Shown here: piece after piece, positions 1 to 7,250 of the stretch | Numbering within the stretch: the first letter of the stretch is position 1 | Layout: each line of letters opens with the position of its first letter | Source of the DNA: Collinsella aerofaciens | Lineage (GTDB): Bacteria > Actinomycetota > Coriobacteriia > Coriobacteriales > Coriobacteriaceae | Direction: 5' to 3' | NCBI RefSeq assembly: GCF_028209395.1 | Contig: NZ_JAQLDQ010000004.1 | Span: forward strand, 62,001 to 126,000 | DNA length: 64,000 bases | Notes under the pieces: model-generated | Databases searched by the model: none | What the model was told of the DNA's origin: nothing | Seen by the model: only the letters and a program-made list of their open reading frames with translations | Translations under genes and position numbers: made by a program

Positions 1-606
1 GGTCTTAGGCATGAGCGCGACGGCGAAGATGCCGAGCAGGATGCAGCAGTGACCGCCAAAACTAAAGACGCACAGCAGCGTCATGTCGCCATAGCGCTCG
101 GCAAAAAACGGCATGCGAGCAAGCAATAGGATAGCGCCCCAGGCAACGAGGCCAAACTGATAAACAATAAATCGGGTGAACTGCGTGGCACCCGCTTCGC
201 CCACGTTTTGGCCCGCTTTGGTCAGGCGGTAGATCTGGGCAGGCGTAGAGCCCATCATCATGGGCGTCAGGTTGCCAAAGAAGATGCCACTCGCCTCGAC
301 CGAGATCAGGTCGCGAATGCCGACGGGTGAATTGGGGTCGAGCCAGACGGCGATCGCATAGGCCACAATGCCAAAGAACAGATACATAAACATGCAAAGA
401 CACGCGACAACGAGCCAGGGCGCCTGGACGCTCGACATAGCAGCCCAGAACTGCCCCATCTGCCCGGTTACCACCAGATAGACGATATAACCCACCAGCA
501 CAACGCCGATAAAGATTGCGCCGCGGCGTGCGCTCTTATTGTCATCGCCGCCCGAGGCCTCAACCTCGACCTGGGGCTTGGACGTATGCTGAGAGGACTC
601 CGTCAT
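1..606 (-). CDS. Flippase-like / lysylphosphatidylglycerol synthase TM-domain family membrane protein (3' end outside window)
   Basis: Only the first 202 codons are present; the gene continues past the window edge. The start ATG at 606 follows the strong Shine-Dalgarno GAAGGAG. An acidic, soluble N-terminus (about 28 residues) precedes several hydrophobic segments, roughly 30-50, 62-85, 108-122, 150-170 and 180-200. The segment TPMMMGSTPAQIYRLTKAG matches the conserved glycine-proline-glutamine loop of the UPF0104/YbhN (LPG synthase membrane domain) family. Members are polytopic inner-membrane proteins linked to lipid or glycan translocation. No aminoacyl-transferase domain can be judged because the C-terminus is missing. 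Family call is good; substrate unknown. Confidence 0.72.
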   Translation of the reverse strand, partial: MTESSQHTSKPQVEVEASGGDDNKSARRGAIFIGVVLVGYIVYLVVTGQMGQFWAAMSSVQAPWLVVACLCMFMYLFFGIVAYAIAVWLDPNSPVGIRDLISVEASGIFFGNLTPMMMGSTPAQIYRLTKAGQNVGEAGATQFTRFIVYQFGLVAWGAILLLARMPFFAERYGDMTLLCVFSFGGHCCILLGIFAVALMPKT

Positions 607-706
607 GAGACTCCTTCTAACAGTCAAAATATCTTGGATATTGTACCCGTAAGGGCCATAGGCAGAACGCAAAGCTCTGGTTCAAACGGGAATTGCAGAC
701 GGTTGT

Positions 707-745
707 TTGAAAATAAAAACCCGGGCTTCCATAGGAAGTCCGGGT
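707..745 (-). terminator. Intrinsic terminator of tRNA-Glu
   Basis: A 12-bp stem (719-730 with 734-745, loop ATA) is followed on the minus strand by a T-rich stretch (complement of AAAATAAAAA). It lies 11 bp past the tRNA 3' end. Confidence 0.85.
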
Positions 746-755
746 ATCAGATGCG

Positions 756-832
756 TGGTAGCCCGTACCAGATTCGAACTGGTGATCTCCGCCTTGAGAG
801 GGCGGCGTCCTAAACCGCTAGACGAACGGGCC
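756..832 (-). tRNA. tRNA-Glu (anticodon CTC)
   Basis: The minus strand folds as a cloverleaf: acceptor GGCCCGT with ACGGGCT (G1-U72 wobble end pair), anticodon stem CCGCC/GGCGG around loop CTCTCAA (anticodon CTC, reads GAG), and T-loop TTCGAAT. The 3' CCA is encoded (756-758). It is flanked by its own promoter and terminator, so it is a single-gene transcription unit. Confidence 0.97.
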
Positions 833-866
833 ACATGACATCTGCACTGCCGTGCTGCGAGGAAAT

Positions 867-895
867 ATATTACGGGACAAAAAACATCAGCGCAA
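867..895 (-). promoter_or_regulatory. Sigma-70 type promoter of tRNA-Glu
   Basis: On the minus strand TTGCGC (895-890), a 17-bp spacer and TAATAT (872-867) lie about 35 bp upstream of the mature tRNA 5' end. Confidence 0.75.
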
Positions 896-960
896 GAAGA
901 AATTCCAAATTGCCGAAAAAATTGTCGGCAGGTTATGGAACGCGCAGGTCAACTGGTTAG

Positions 961-2355
961 CTAGTTCAAGTTGAGATGAGCCAGGAGGGCTTCGCGGTTG
1001 TTGGGGATGTTGTCCTCGATCACGGCGTCGAGGGCGGCGTTGAGAAGCTGTCCCAGCTCCGGCCCCGGCTTGACGCCGGCGCGGATCAGGTCGCCACCAT
1101 TGATGGCAAGCATCTTGCGTGTATAGGGCTCCCCCGCCTGCAGCAGATCGTGGGCGAGCGTACGCATCTCCTCGATCGTCTCGACGTAATAGAAGCACGA
1201 GGGCGCCTTGCCGAGCGTGTCGCCACGCTTAAGGTCCATGAGCTCGTCCATCAGACGCGGCGTATCGACACCCTCGCCCGAAAGCGCGCGCATCATATTG
1301 AGCAGGCAGGAGCGCTCGGGGCGCAGCGGCTTGTCATGGTATTTGATCAGCAGGCACACATCGCGCACCAAATCGTGCGAGAGCGCCAGGCGATCCATGA
1401 TGACACGCGCCTTCTTGGCGCCGAGCTCGGGATGACCGTAGAAGTGGCCGCTGCCGTCGTGATCGACCGTAAAGCACTCGGGTTTGGAAACGTCGTGCAA
1501 AAACGCCGCCCACATAAGGCTCGACGAGGGCGCGACGCCGTCGCACAGCGCCAGCTCCCCTGCCACCGTCAGCACGCGGGCGATATGCTCGTAGACGTTA
1601 AACGCATGATAGACGCTGCGTTGATCAAACCCGCGAGCGGACGCGAGCTCGGGCACGGCGGCGCAAACAAGCTCGGGGTAGCGCAGCATCGCGTCTCCCC
1701 CATGGCCGGTCGAAAGGATACCCTCGAGCTCAATGCCCACGCGCTCGCGCGCCACAGCATCGAGCAGCGGCGCGCACTCGGCAAGCGCCTGTTTAGTCTT
1801 AGGCTCGATCATAAAATCCAGACGGCAGGCAAAACGCACCGCGCGCAGCATGCGAAGCGCGTCCTCGTTAAAACGACGCTTGGGATCTCCAACGGCGCGG
1901 ATGAGCTTGCGGTCTAGGTCGCCCTGACCATCGTAGCGGTCGACAAGACCACGCTCGGGATGCCAGGCCATAGCGTTAACGGTAAAGTCACGACGCGCCA
2001 GATCGTCCTCAAGCGACGCCGCACGCTCCACACTCTGGGGATGGCGGCCGTCGGTGTAAAAGCCGTCTAGGCGGTAGGTGGTGACCTCAATGCGCTCATC
2101 ATCGCAAATAGCCGTGATGCCGCCAAATTTTATGCCCGACTCAACCACGGCAATATCAGCCGCTTCGAGCGCCTCTTTGGACTCCTGCCACAGGCCGCTG
2201 CAGCACATGTCAACATCGTGGCTGGGGCGTCCCATCAGGGCATCACGTACCCAACCGCCCACGTACCAAGCCTCAAGACCTGCTGCCTCAAGCGCACGCA
2301 GGACACGGATAGAGGCATCGGTCGGCTGCGTACCGTTGAGCGAAACATTGCACAT
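961..2355 (-). CDS. cca: CCA tRNA nucleotidyltransferase / poly(A) polymerase family
   Basis: 464 aa. It adds or repairs the 3'-CCA of tRNAs using CTP and ATP. The nucleotidyltransferase head shows GGWVRD (33-38) and the metal-binding DVD (47-49). A neck region carries RRFNEDALRMLRAVRFA (about 160). An HD domain follows (FLHDVSKPE, about 290), typical of the longer actinobacterial and firmicute members. SD GGAGGCC precedes the ATG at 2355. All three tRNA genes in this window already encode CCA, so the enzyme would mainly repair ends here. A single gene, not overlapping neighbours. Confidence 0.93.
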   Translation of the reverse strand: MCNVSLNGTQPTDASIRVLRALEAAGLEAWYVGGWVRDALMGRPSHDVDMCCSGLWQESKEALEAADIAVVESGIKFGGITAICDDERIEVTTYRLDGFYTDGRHPQSVERAASLEDDLARRDFTVNAMAWHPERGLVDRYDGQGDLDRKLIRAVGDPKRRFNEDALRMLRAVRFACRLDFMIEPKTKQALAECAPLLDAVARERVGIELEGILSTGHGGDAMLRYPELVCAAVPELASARGFDQRSVYHAFNVYEHIARVLTVAGELALCDGVAPSSSLMWAAFLHDVSKPECFTVDHDGSGHFYGHPELGAKKARVIMDRLALSHDLVRDVCLLIKYHDKPLRPERSCLLNMMRALSGEGVDTPRLMDELMDLKRGDTLGKAPSCFYYVETIEEMRTLAHDLLQAGEPYTRKMLAINGGDLIRAGVKPGPELGQLLNAALDAVIEDNIPNNREALLAHLNLN

Positions 2356-2446
2356 GCCTATGGCCTCCTGCGACTATCAAATTGGCTATCGATTGCGTCT
2401 GCAAGAAGTCTAGCAAGAAACAGCCTCCACTGCACACGCAAGTCCG

Positions 2447-2486
2447 ATAAACAAAAACGCATCCGTCCTGGTCTAAGACGGATGCG
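2447..2486 (-). terminator. Intrinsic terminator after the second PfkB kinase gene
   Basis: A 10-bp stem CGCATCCGTC (2458-2467) pairs with 2477-2486. On the minus strand it is followed by TTTTTGTTT. It closes the hexose-kinase transcription unit before cca. Confidence 0.85.
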
Positions 2487-2519
2487 AAATAATTGAACTA
2501 TTCAGGCAAGGTGCCGGAA

Positions 2520-3452
2520 CTAGCAAACCTGACGGATTGCAATACCCTTCTGATACTCATCGACCTTGGCAAAATCGCCCAGACCCGGGCACTCGACCAC
2601 GTTGGCGCCGGTGGCCATCGAGAGGCGCAGGGCATCCTCGACGCGCTCGGGGGCGTCGTGCCACACGGAAAGGAAGGCGGCCAGCGAGGAGTCGCCCGCG
2701 CAGACGGTCGACAGCAGCTTGACGTCGAAGGTGCGGTTGGCAAACCAGATGTGCTCGCCGTTGGAGAAGTACGCGCCGTCGCCGCCGAGCGTCAGCAGTA
2801 CATTCTTAGCGCCCTTGGCGTGCAGCTCGGCCATGGCGCCCTTGACGGACTCGTCGTCGCCACCGCTCACCTTAATGCCAAAGATGTCGAGCAGCTCGTC
2901 GTCGTTGGGCTTAATGAGCAACGGCTCCATAGCAATGAGGTCGGCCAGCTGATGGCTCGAGATATCGAGCACGAACTCGGCGCCCTTCGCCTTCACGCGA
3001 CGCAGGACCTCTGCCAGAAAGCCCTCGGAGGTGTTGGGGGGCAGCGAGCCGCTGATAACCAGGCAGGTCATGTCATCGAGCGAATCGATAAGCTCAAACA
3101 TCTCCTGCTCGTTGGCTTCGTTGATGGCGGCACCGGCGTTGACCATGTTGTACTCGGTGTCGGGACCGGCATTGAGGAACACGTTGACGCGCGTGATGCC
3201 GTCAGTCCACACGGGCTTGACGGGCACGCCCAGGGCCTCGGCACCCTTAACGATAAACTCGCCCGAGAAGCCGGCGAAGAAGCCCAGGATCGTGGTGTCG
3301 ACGCCGTAGTGGTCGAGCGTAAACGAAACGTTGAGACCCTTGCCGTTGGGGGTGTAGACAGCGTTACGGGTGCGGGTAACGGTGTTGGCGGACAGGCCAT
3401 CGCAGGAGATGTTGTAGTCAATAGCGGGATTTGCAGTAAGCGTGTAAATCAT
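2520..3452 (-). CDS. 1-phosphofructokinase family hexose kinase (PfkB), copy 2
   Basis: 310 aa. ATP-dependent phosphorylation of a sugar phosphate, most likely fructose-1-phosphate delivered by the adjacent fructose PTS; tagatose-6-phosphate is the main alternative. The start ATG at 3452 (MIYTLTANPA) has SD AAAGGA; a GTG 15 bp upstream is less likely. Visible are the N-terminal TANPAIDY substrate motif, the glycine pair NGKGLNV, VISGSLPP, and the ATP/active-site region near 245-255. That region reads TVCAGDSSLAAF: cysteine replaces the first glycine of the usual GAGD anion hole. It is a tandem paralogue of the next gene upstream, with the same length and a terminator between them. Confidence 0.88.
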   Translation of the reverse strand: MIYTLTANPAIDYNISCDGLSANTVTRTRNAVYTPNGKGLNVSFTLDHYGVDTTILGFFAGFSGEFIVKGAEALGVPVKPVWTDGITRVNVFLNAGPDTEYNMVNAGAAINEANEQEMFELIDSLDDMTCLVISGSLPPNTSEGFLAEVLRRVKAKGAEFVLDISSHQLADLIAMEPLLIKPNDDELLDIFGIKVSGGDDESVKGAMAELHAKGAKNVLLTLGGDGAYFSNGEHIWFANRTFDVKLLSTVCAGDSSLAAFLSVWHDAPERVEDALRLSMATGANVVECPGLGDFAKVDEYQKGIAIRQVC

Positions 3453-3573
3453 GAATGTTCCTTTCACGAAGCAACGTGTTAATGAAAGTATATTCCACGC
3501 TTCGGTAAAAGGCTACAACAACTCGGTGAACGGTGTGGAACGCGTGAAGCGCGGCTCCGAGGTTCGAGTGGGA

Positions 3574-3610
3574 CAAAAAAACGGCGCCCCGGTCGAAACC
3601 GGGACGCCGT
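3574..3610 (-). terminator. Intrinsic terminator between the two PfkB genes
   Basis: Stem ACGGCGCCCCGGT (3581-3593) pairs with 3598-3610 (one mismatch, loop CGAA) and is followed on the minus strand by TTTTTTTGTCC. It may separate or attenuate transcription of the downstream kinase. Confidence 0.85.
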
Positions 3611-3636
3611 ATGCGCACGAGTTTGTCGCGTTTCGC

Positions 3637-4569
3637 TTACTTGCGATCGAGCTTGCGGACAGCAACGCGCTTGCTGTACTCGTCGACGTGACCAAAGTCG
3701 CCGATGCCGACGGACTCAGCAACGTTGGCGCCGGTGGCCATAGCGAGCTTCATGGCCTCCTCGACGTTGTCGCGATCCCTGTACCACTTGTGCAGGAACG
3801 CAGCGAGGGTGCAGTCGCCGGCGCAGACGGAAGAGACAAGCTTGATGTTGAACTCACGCTTGGCATACCAGATGTCCTCGCCGTTGGAGAAGTAAGCGTC
3901 ACCGCGGCTACCACGGGTGAGCAGCACGTTCTGGACGCCGGCCTCGTGAGCCAGCTTCATGGCAACGCGGACCTCGTCGTCGGTGTCGACCGGCACGCCG
4001 AAGATAGCCTTCATCTCGTGATGGTTCGGCTTAATGAGCAGCGGCTTCTTGTGAGCGAGCTCCTTGAGCTTGTCGGAGGACAGGTCCAGGACGACGTCGG
4101 CGCCGCGGGCCTGAGCGTGCTCCATGACCTGAGCCAGGAAGTCAGGCGTAGCTTTGGGAGGCACGGAACCGGAGACGATCAGGCACTCAAGGTCGCCCGC
4201 GGTGTCCAGGATGTTGTAGAGCTCCTCCTGGTGCTGCGGCGTGATCGGAGCACCGGGGTTGAGGATGCCGTACTCGTGCTGGCCATCGTTGACGTAGGTG
4301 TTGATGCGCGTGATACCGTCGGTCCAGACCGGGCGGCAGAGGCAACCCAGGTTCATGACCTCCTCGACGATGAACTTGCCCGTGAAGCCGGCGAAGAAAC
4401 CGAGCGCGACGGTGTCGACGCCCATCTTCTTAAAGGCGAAGGACACGTCGAGGCCCTTGCCGTTAGCCGTGTAGCTGGCCGAGCCGGTGCGGACGTTCTC
4501 GTCGGGCTCGAGCGGAGAGCTCGAAACCGTCATGTCGACAGCCGGGTTAGCGGTTAGCGTGTAGAACAT
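3637..4569 (-). CDS. 1-phosphofructokinase family hexose kinase (PfkB), copy 1
   Basis: 310 aa, ribokinase fold. Substrate motif TANPAVDM at the N-terminus, NGKGLDVSF near 38-46, VSGSVPP near 140, and the catalytic region SVCAGDCTLAAF near 245. As in its tandem copy, GAGD is replaced by CAGD, while the catalytic Asp is kept. It lies directly downstream of ptsI (74 bp), so it is probably co-transcribed with the general PTS genes, supporting a role on a PTS-imported sugar phosphate. The two copies are clearly homologous over their whole length but differ in substrate-side loops, so they may prefer different hexose phosphates. Confidence 0.88.
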   Translation of the reverse strand: MFYTLTANPAVDMTVSSSPLEPDENVRTGSASYTANGKGLDVSFAFKKMGVDTVALGFFAGFTGKFIVEEVMNLGCLCRPVWTDGITRINTYVNDGQHEYGILNPGAPITPQHQEELYNILDTAGDLECLIVSGSVPPKATPDFLAQVMEHAQARGADVVLDLSSDKLKELAHKKPLLIKPNHHEMKAIFGVPVDTDDEVRVAMKLAHEAGVQNVLLTRGSRGDAYFSNGEDIWYAKREFNIKLVSSVCAGDCTLAAFLHKWYRDRDNVEEAMKLAMATGANVAESVGIGDFGHVDEYSKRVAVRKLDRK

Positions 4570-4643
4570 TTACAGTACCCCCTGTATATGTGAGGGCCGC
4601 GTGGCCGGCCCATTCCAACCACGCGGTTACCTCTGATACCAAA

Positions 4644-6347
4644 TTAGCGAGCTGCGGACTCGAGCAGTGCCTTGACCTCGGCAGCGGTGTTGCAGGCGAG
4701 CGCCTTCTCGGCGAGCTCGTCGCACTCGGCCTTGGTCCACTGGCTGATGGTCTTGCGGGCGCGCAGGATGGACGGAGCGCTCATCGAGAACTCCTCCAGG
4801 CCCCAGCTGATCAGCAGCGGCTCGAGCAACGGATCGGCAGCGGCCTCGCCGCACATACCGACCATGATGCCGGCCTTCACGCCGCTCTCGATGATGTTCT
4901 TGAGCGAGCGGAGCACGGCGGGATAGTAAACCTGGTACAGGTTGGAGATGGTGTCGTTGCCACGGTCGGCGCACATGGTGTAGCCGATCAGGTCGTTGGT
5001 GCCGATGGAGAAGAAGTCGGCGACCTCGGCCAGGCGGTCAGCGAGCAGCGAGGCTGCAGGCGTCTCGACCATGATGCCGACCTCGATGTTCTCGTTGAAC
5101 TTGCGACCCTCTTCGGTCAGCTCGGTCTTGCACTGCTCGACGAGCTCCTTGACAGCCAAGACTTCCTCGACGCAGGTGACGAGCGGGATCATAATCTTGA
5201 CGTCACCGAAGGCGCTGGCGCGCAGCAGGGCGCGGAGCTGGACCTTGTACTGGTCGGGGTTGGCCAGGCAGTAACGCACGGCGCGGAAGCCCATGAAGGG
5301 GTTCTCTTCCTTGACCATGTGCAGGTACGGAATCTCCTTGTCGCCACCCACATCGAGCGTGCGGATGATGACCGGAGCGCCCTTGAGCGCGCTGGCGACC
5401 TTACGGTAGGCGTTGAACTGCTCCTCCTCGGAAGGAAGCTCAGCAGAGTCCATGAACAGGAACTCGGAACGGAACAGGCCGATAGCCTCGGCGTCGTGAT
5501 CGAGCGCGTTGGGCACGTCATCGGGGTTGCCGATGTTGCAGGCAATGATCTTCTTGATGCCGTCGGCAGTCACGGACGGCTTGCCGCGGAAGGCCTCGAG
5601 AGCCGCCTTCTCGGCAGCGAAAGCCTCGGCCTTGGCAGTGTAAGCGGCGAGCGTCTCCTCATCGGGATCGGCCTCGACGATACCCTTGCCACCGTCGACG
5701 ACAACGGTCATGCCGTTGCGCAGTGCGGTGCAGCTGTTGGAAACCGAAAGGACAGCAGGGATCTCGAGGGCGCGCGCAATGATTGCGGAGTGCGACGTGC
5801 GGCCACCAGTCTCGGTGACGATACCGGCAACGTGCGCCTTATCGATCGTGGCGGTCATGGACGGCGTGAGGTCGTGCACGACAACGACGGTGTTCTCGGG
5901 CAGGACGGAAAGGTCGACGACCTCCTTGCCCAGCAGCTCGGCCAGAATACCGGTGCGGATGTCGGCGATGTCGGCCGCGCGCAGACGGAACATCTCATCG
6001 TCCATGGACAGGAACATGTTCTCGAACATGGTCGAGGTGTCCATGAGCGCCTGCTCGGCGCAGGTGCCGCCGTCAATGGCGGCGTTGATGGCGTCGGTCA
6101 TGCCCGGATCCTGAGCCAGGACAATGTGTCCGCTCATGATCTCGGCCTCGGCCTCGCCCACCGTCTCCTTCATGTGGTCGGCCTGAGCCTGGGTCTTCTC
6201 GCAGAAGACCGAAAGAGCGGTCTGATAGCGCTCCTTCTCTGCTGCCGAATCAGCAACCTCGTGCGGCTCAAACGTCAAGTCGGGATCGACGGCGACCATG
6301 ACGGTGCCGATACCGATGCCCTCGGAAGCGTTGACTCCCTGATACAT
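4644..6347 (-). CDS. ptsI: Phosphoenolpyruvate-protein phosphotransferase, PTS Enzyme I
   Basis: 567 aa from the ATG at 6347 (MYQGVNASEGIGIG), which is spaced well from SD GAGAGAGG; an ATG 6 bp upstream is an alternative. EI takes phosphate from PEP and passes it to HPr. The N-terminal HPr-binding helical part is followed by the swivelling phosphohistidine domain with GGRTSHSAIIAR (active His). The C-terminal PEP-binding barrel shows FRSEFLFMD, the TLDVGGDKE motif, and GMCGEAA with the active-site Cys. Length is normal. Downstream of ptsH in the usual order, with a weak hairpin in the 133-bp gap. Confidence 0.95.
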   Translation of the reverse strand: MYQGVNASEGIGIGTVMVAVDPDLTFEPHEVADSAAEKERYQTALSVFCEKTQAQADHMKETVGEAEAEIMSGHIVLAQDPGMTDAINAAIDGGTCAEQALMDTSTMFENMFLSMDDEMFRLRAADIADIRTGILAELLGKEVVDLSVLPENTVVVVHDLTPSMTATIDKAHVAGIVTETGGRTSHSAIIARALEIPAVLSVSNSCTALRNGMTVVVDGGKGIVEADPDEETLAAYTAKAEAFAAEKAALEAFRGKPSVTADGIKKIIACNIGNPDDVPNALDHDAEAIGLFRSEFLFMDSAELPSEEEQFNAYRKVASALKGAPVIIRTLDVGGDKEIPYLHMVKEENPFMGFRAVRYCLANPDQYKVQLRALLRASAFGDVKIMIPLVTCVEEVLAVKELVEQCKTELTEEGRKFNENIEVGIMVETPAASLLADRLAEVADFFSIGTNDLIGYTMCADRGNDTISNLYQVYYPAVLRSLKNIIESGVKAGIMVGMCGEAAADPLLEPLLISWGLEEFSMSAPSILRARKTISQWTKAECDELAEKALACNTAAEVKALLESAAR

Positions 6348-6399
6348 TCCCATTCCTCTCTCCGTGTCATGTGATAAAGCGTTTTGCCATATCCATGAC

Positions 6400-6435
6400 A
6401 AAAGAGCGCAGCTACCTTAAGACAGGTCACTGCGC
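6400..6435 (-). terminator. Weak terminator or attenuator between ptsH and ptsI
   Basis: GCGCAG (6406-6411) pairs with CTGCGC (6430-6435), with a partial inner ACCT/AGGT helix. On the minus strand it is followed by TCTTTTG. The short U tract suggests partial read-through, giving more HPr than EI transcript. Confidence 0.5.
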
Positions 6436-6480
6436 CCCCAAATATGAACTTAGTTGTTCAACATGCGACCCGTTTGAGTT

Positions 6481-6744
6481 CTACTCGCCAAGACCGCTCT
6501 TGATGAGCTCGATGGCAGCAGCCAGAGCCTCGGCCTCGTCGGCGCCGTCGCACTTGACCTCGACCTCGGTGCCGCAGGGGATACCAGCAGCCATGAGGGC
6601 CATCGGGGACTTGCCGTTGACCTCCTTCTCGGGGGTGACGACCGTCACGTCACAGGCGTACTTGCCCATGGTGGAGGCGAACAGACCAGCCGGACGCATG
6701 TGCAGACCCTGAGGATTAACGAGGGTAGCCTTCTCAGAAACCAT
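6481..6744 (-). CDS. ptsH: Phosphocarrier protein HPr
   Basis: 87 aa. Cytoplasmic phosphate carrier between EI and the sugar-specific EIIA domains. The phosphorylated histidine is His15 in QGLHMRPAG. Ser46 sits in NGKSPMALM, matching the regulatory serine used by HPr kinase in low-GC Gram-positives, though no HPr kinase is seen in this window. SD AAAAGGAGTC is 7 bp from the ATG. The leader holds an exact complement of that SD (see 6748-6795). Upstream of ptsI and the PfkB pair. Confidence 0.96.
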   Translation of the reverse strand: MVSEKATLVNPQGLHMRPAGLFASTMGKYACDVTVVTPEKEVNGKSPMALMAAGIPCGTEVEVKCDGADEAEALAAAIELIKSGLGE

Positions 6745-6747
6745 AGT

Positions 6748-6795
6748 TGACTCCTTTTTTGTGTTTAACCCCTGTCATGCATGTGGCAGGAGTCA
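6748..6795 (-). promoter_or_regulatory. Possible SD-sequestering helix in the ptsH leader
   Basis: In the minus-strand RNA TGACTCCT (6795-6788) is an exact 8-nt complement of AGGAGTCA (6755-6748), which contains the ptsH Shine-Dalgarno. The intervening loop is 32 nt. Pairing would block translation initiation. No known riboswitch was recognised. Confidence 0.4.
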
Positions 6796-6883
6796 GATTC
6801 ACGACGTTGTTTATATTAACTCACATCAAACGGTTTTTCATTGTGTTTCGCACGAATTGTTGGACGGATGTCTGTCTTGTCCG

Positions 6884-7010
6884 CTCGCCTGCCGGGCGGG
6901 GCGGTTAAGTTTTCTGCTCTACAGTCCTGCGCAAGACGGAAAGCACATTAAGTGCTTTCCTTTGCGTGCGGAACTCGCGACAAACTTAACCGCCCCGCCC
7001 GGCAGGCGAG
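6884..7010. repeat. 127-bp element with 29-bp perfect terminal inverted repeats and an inner hairpin
   Basis: The left arm 6884-6912 is the exact reverse complement of the right arm 6982-7010. Inside is a second hairpin, GGAAAGCAC (6938-6946) with GTGCTTTCC (6952-6960), loop ATTAA, extended by CGCAA/TTGCG. No clear target-site duplication flanks it. The 506-bp gap between ptsH and fruA otherwise holds the ptsH leader and the fruA terminator; no gene is seen. Confidence 0.8.
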
Positions 7011-7179
7011 TTGCGGAAACTCGGATGGTCCAGAGCAATATCGTGCGAAAGGAATTCTGGCTGAATTATTGTTCGCGTGGGTGATTCAGTCGATGAGGGC
7101 TATTAATGCCCTGTTGGGGACTAAGGAGTGTCCCGGGGTGCCGGCAGGAAAAGGACGTCCCTAAGTGCCGGGTGGCATG

Positions 7180-7216
7180 AAAAAAGGCGAGGACCCGTAG
7201 GGAGTCCTCGCCTTTG
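7180..7216 (-). terminator. Intrinsic terminator of fruA
   Basis: AAAGGCGAGGAC pairs with GTCCTCGCCTTT around a short loop; on the minus strand it ends in TTTTTT. It separates fruA from ptsH-ptsI. Confidence 0.88.
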
Positions 7217-7250
7217 TTACAGGGGGCGATGTTATTCGCGTACTGTTGAA

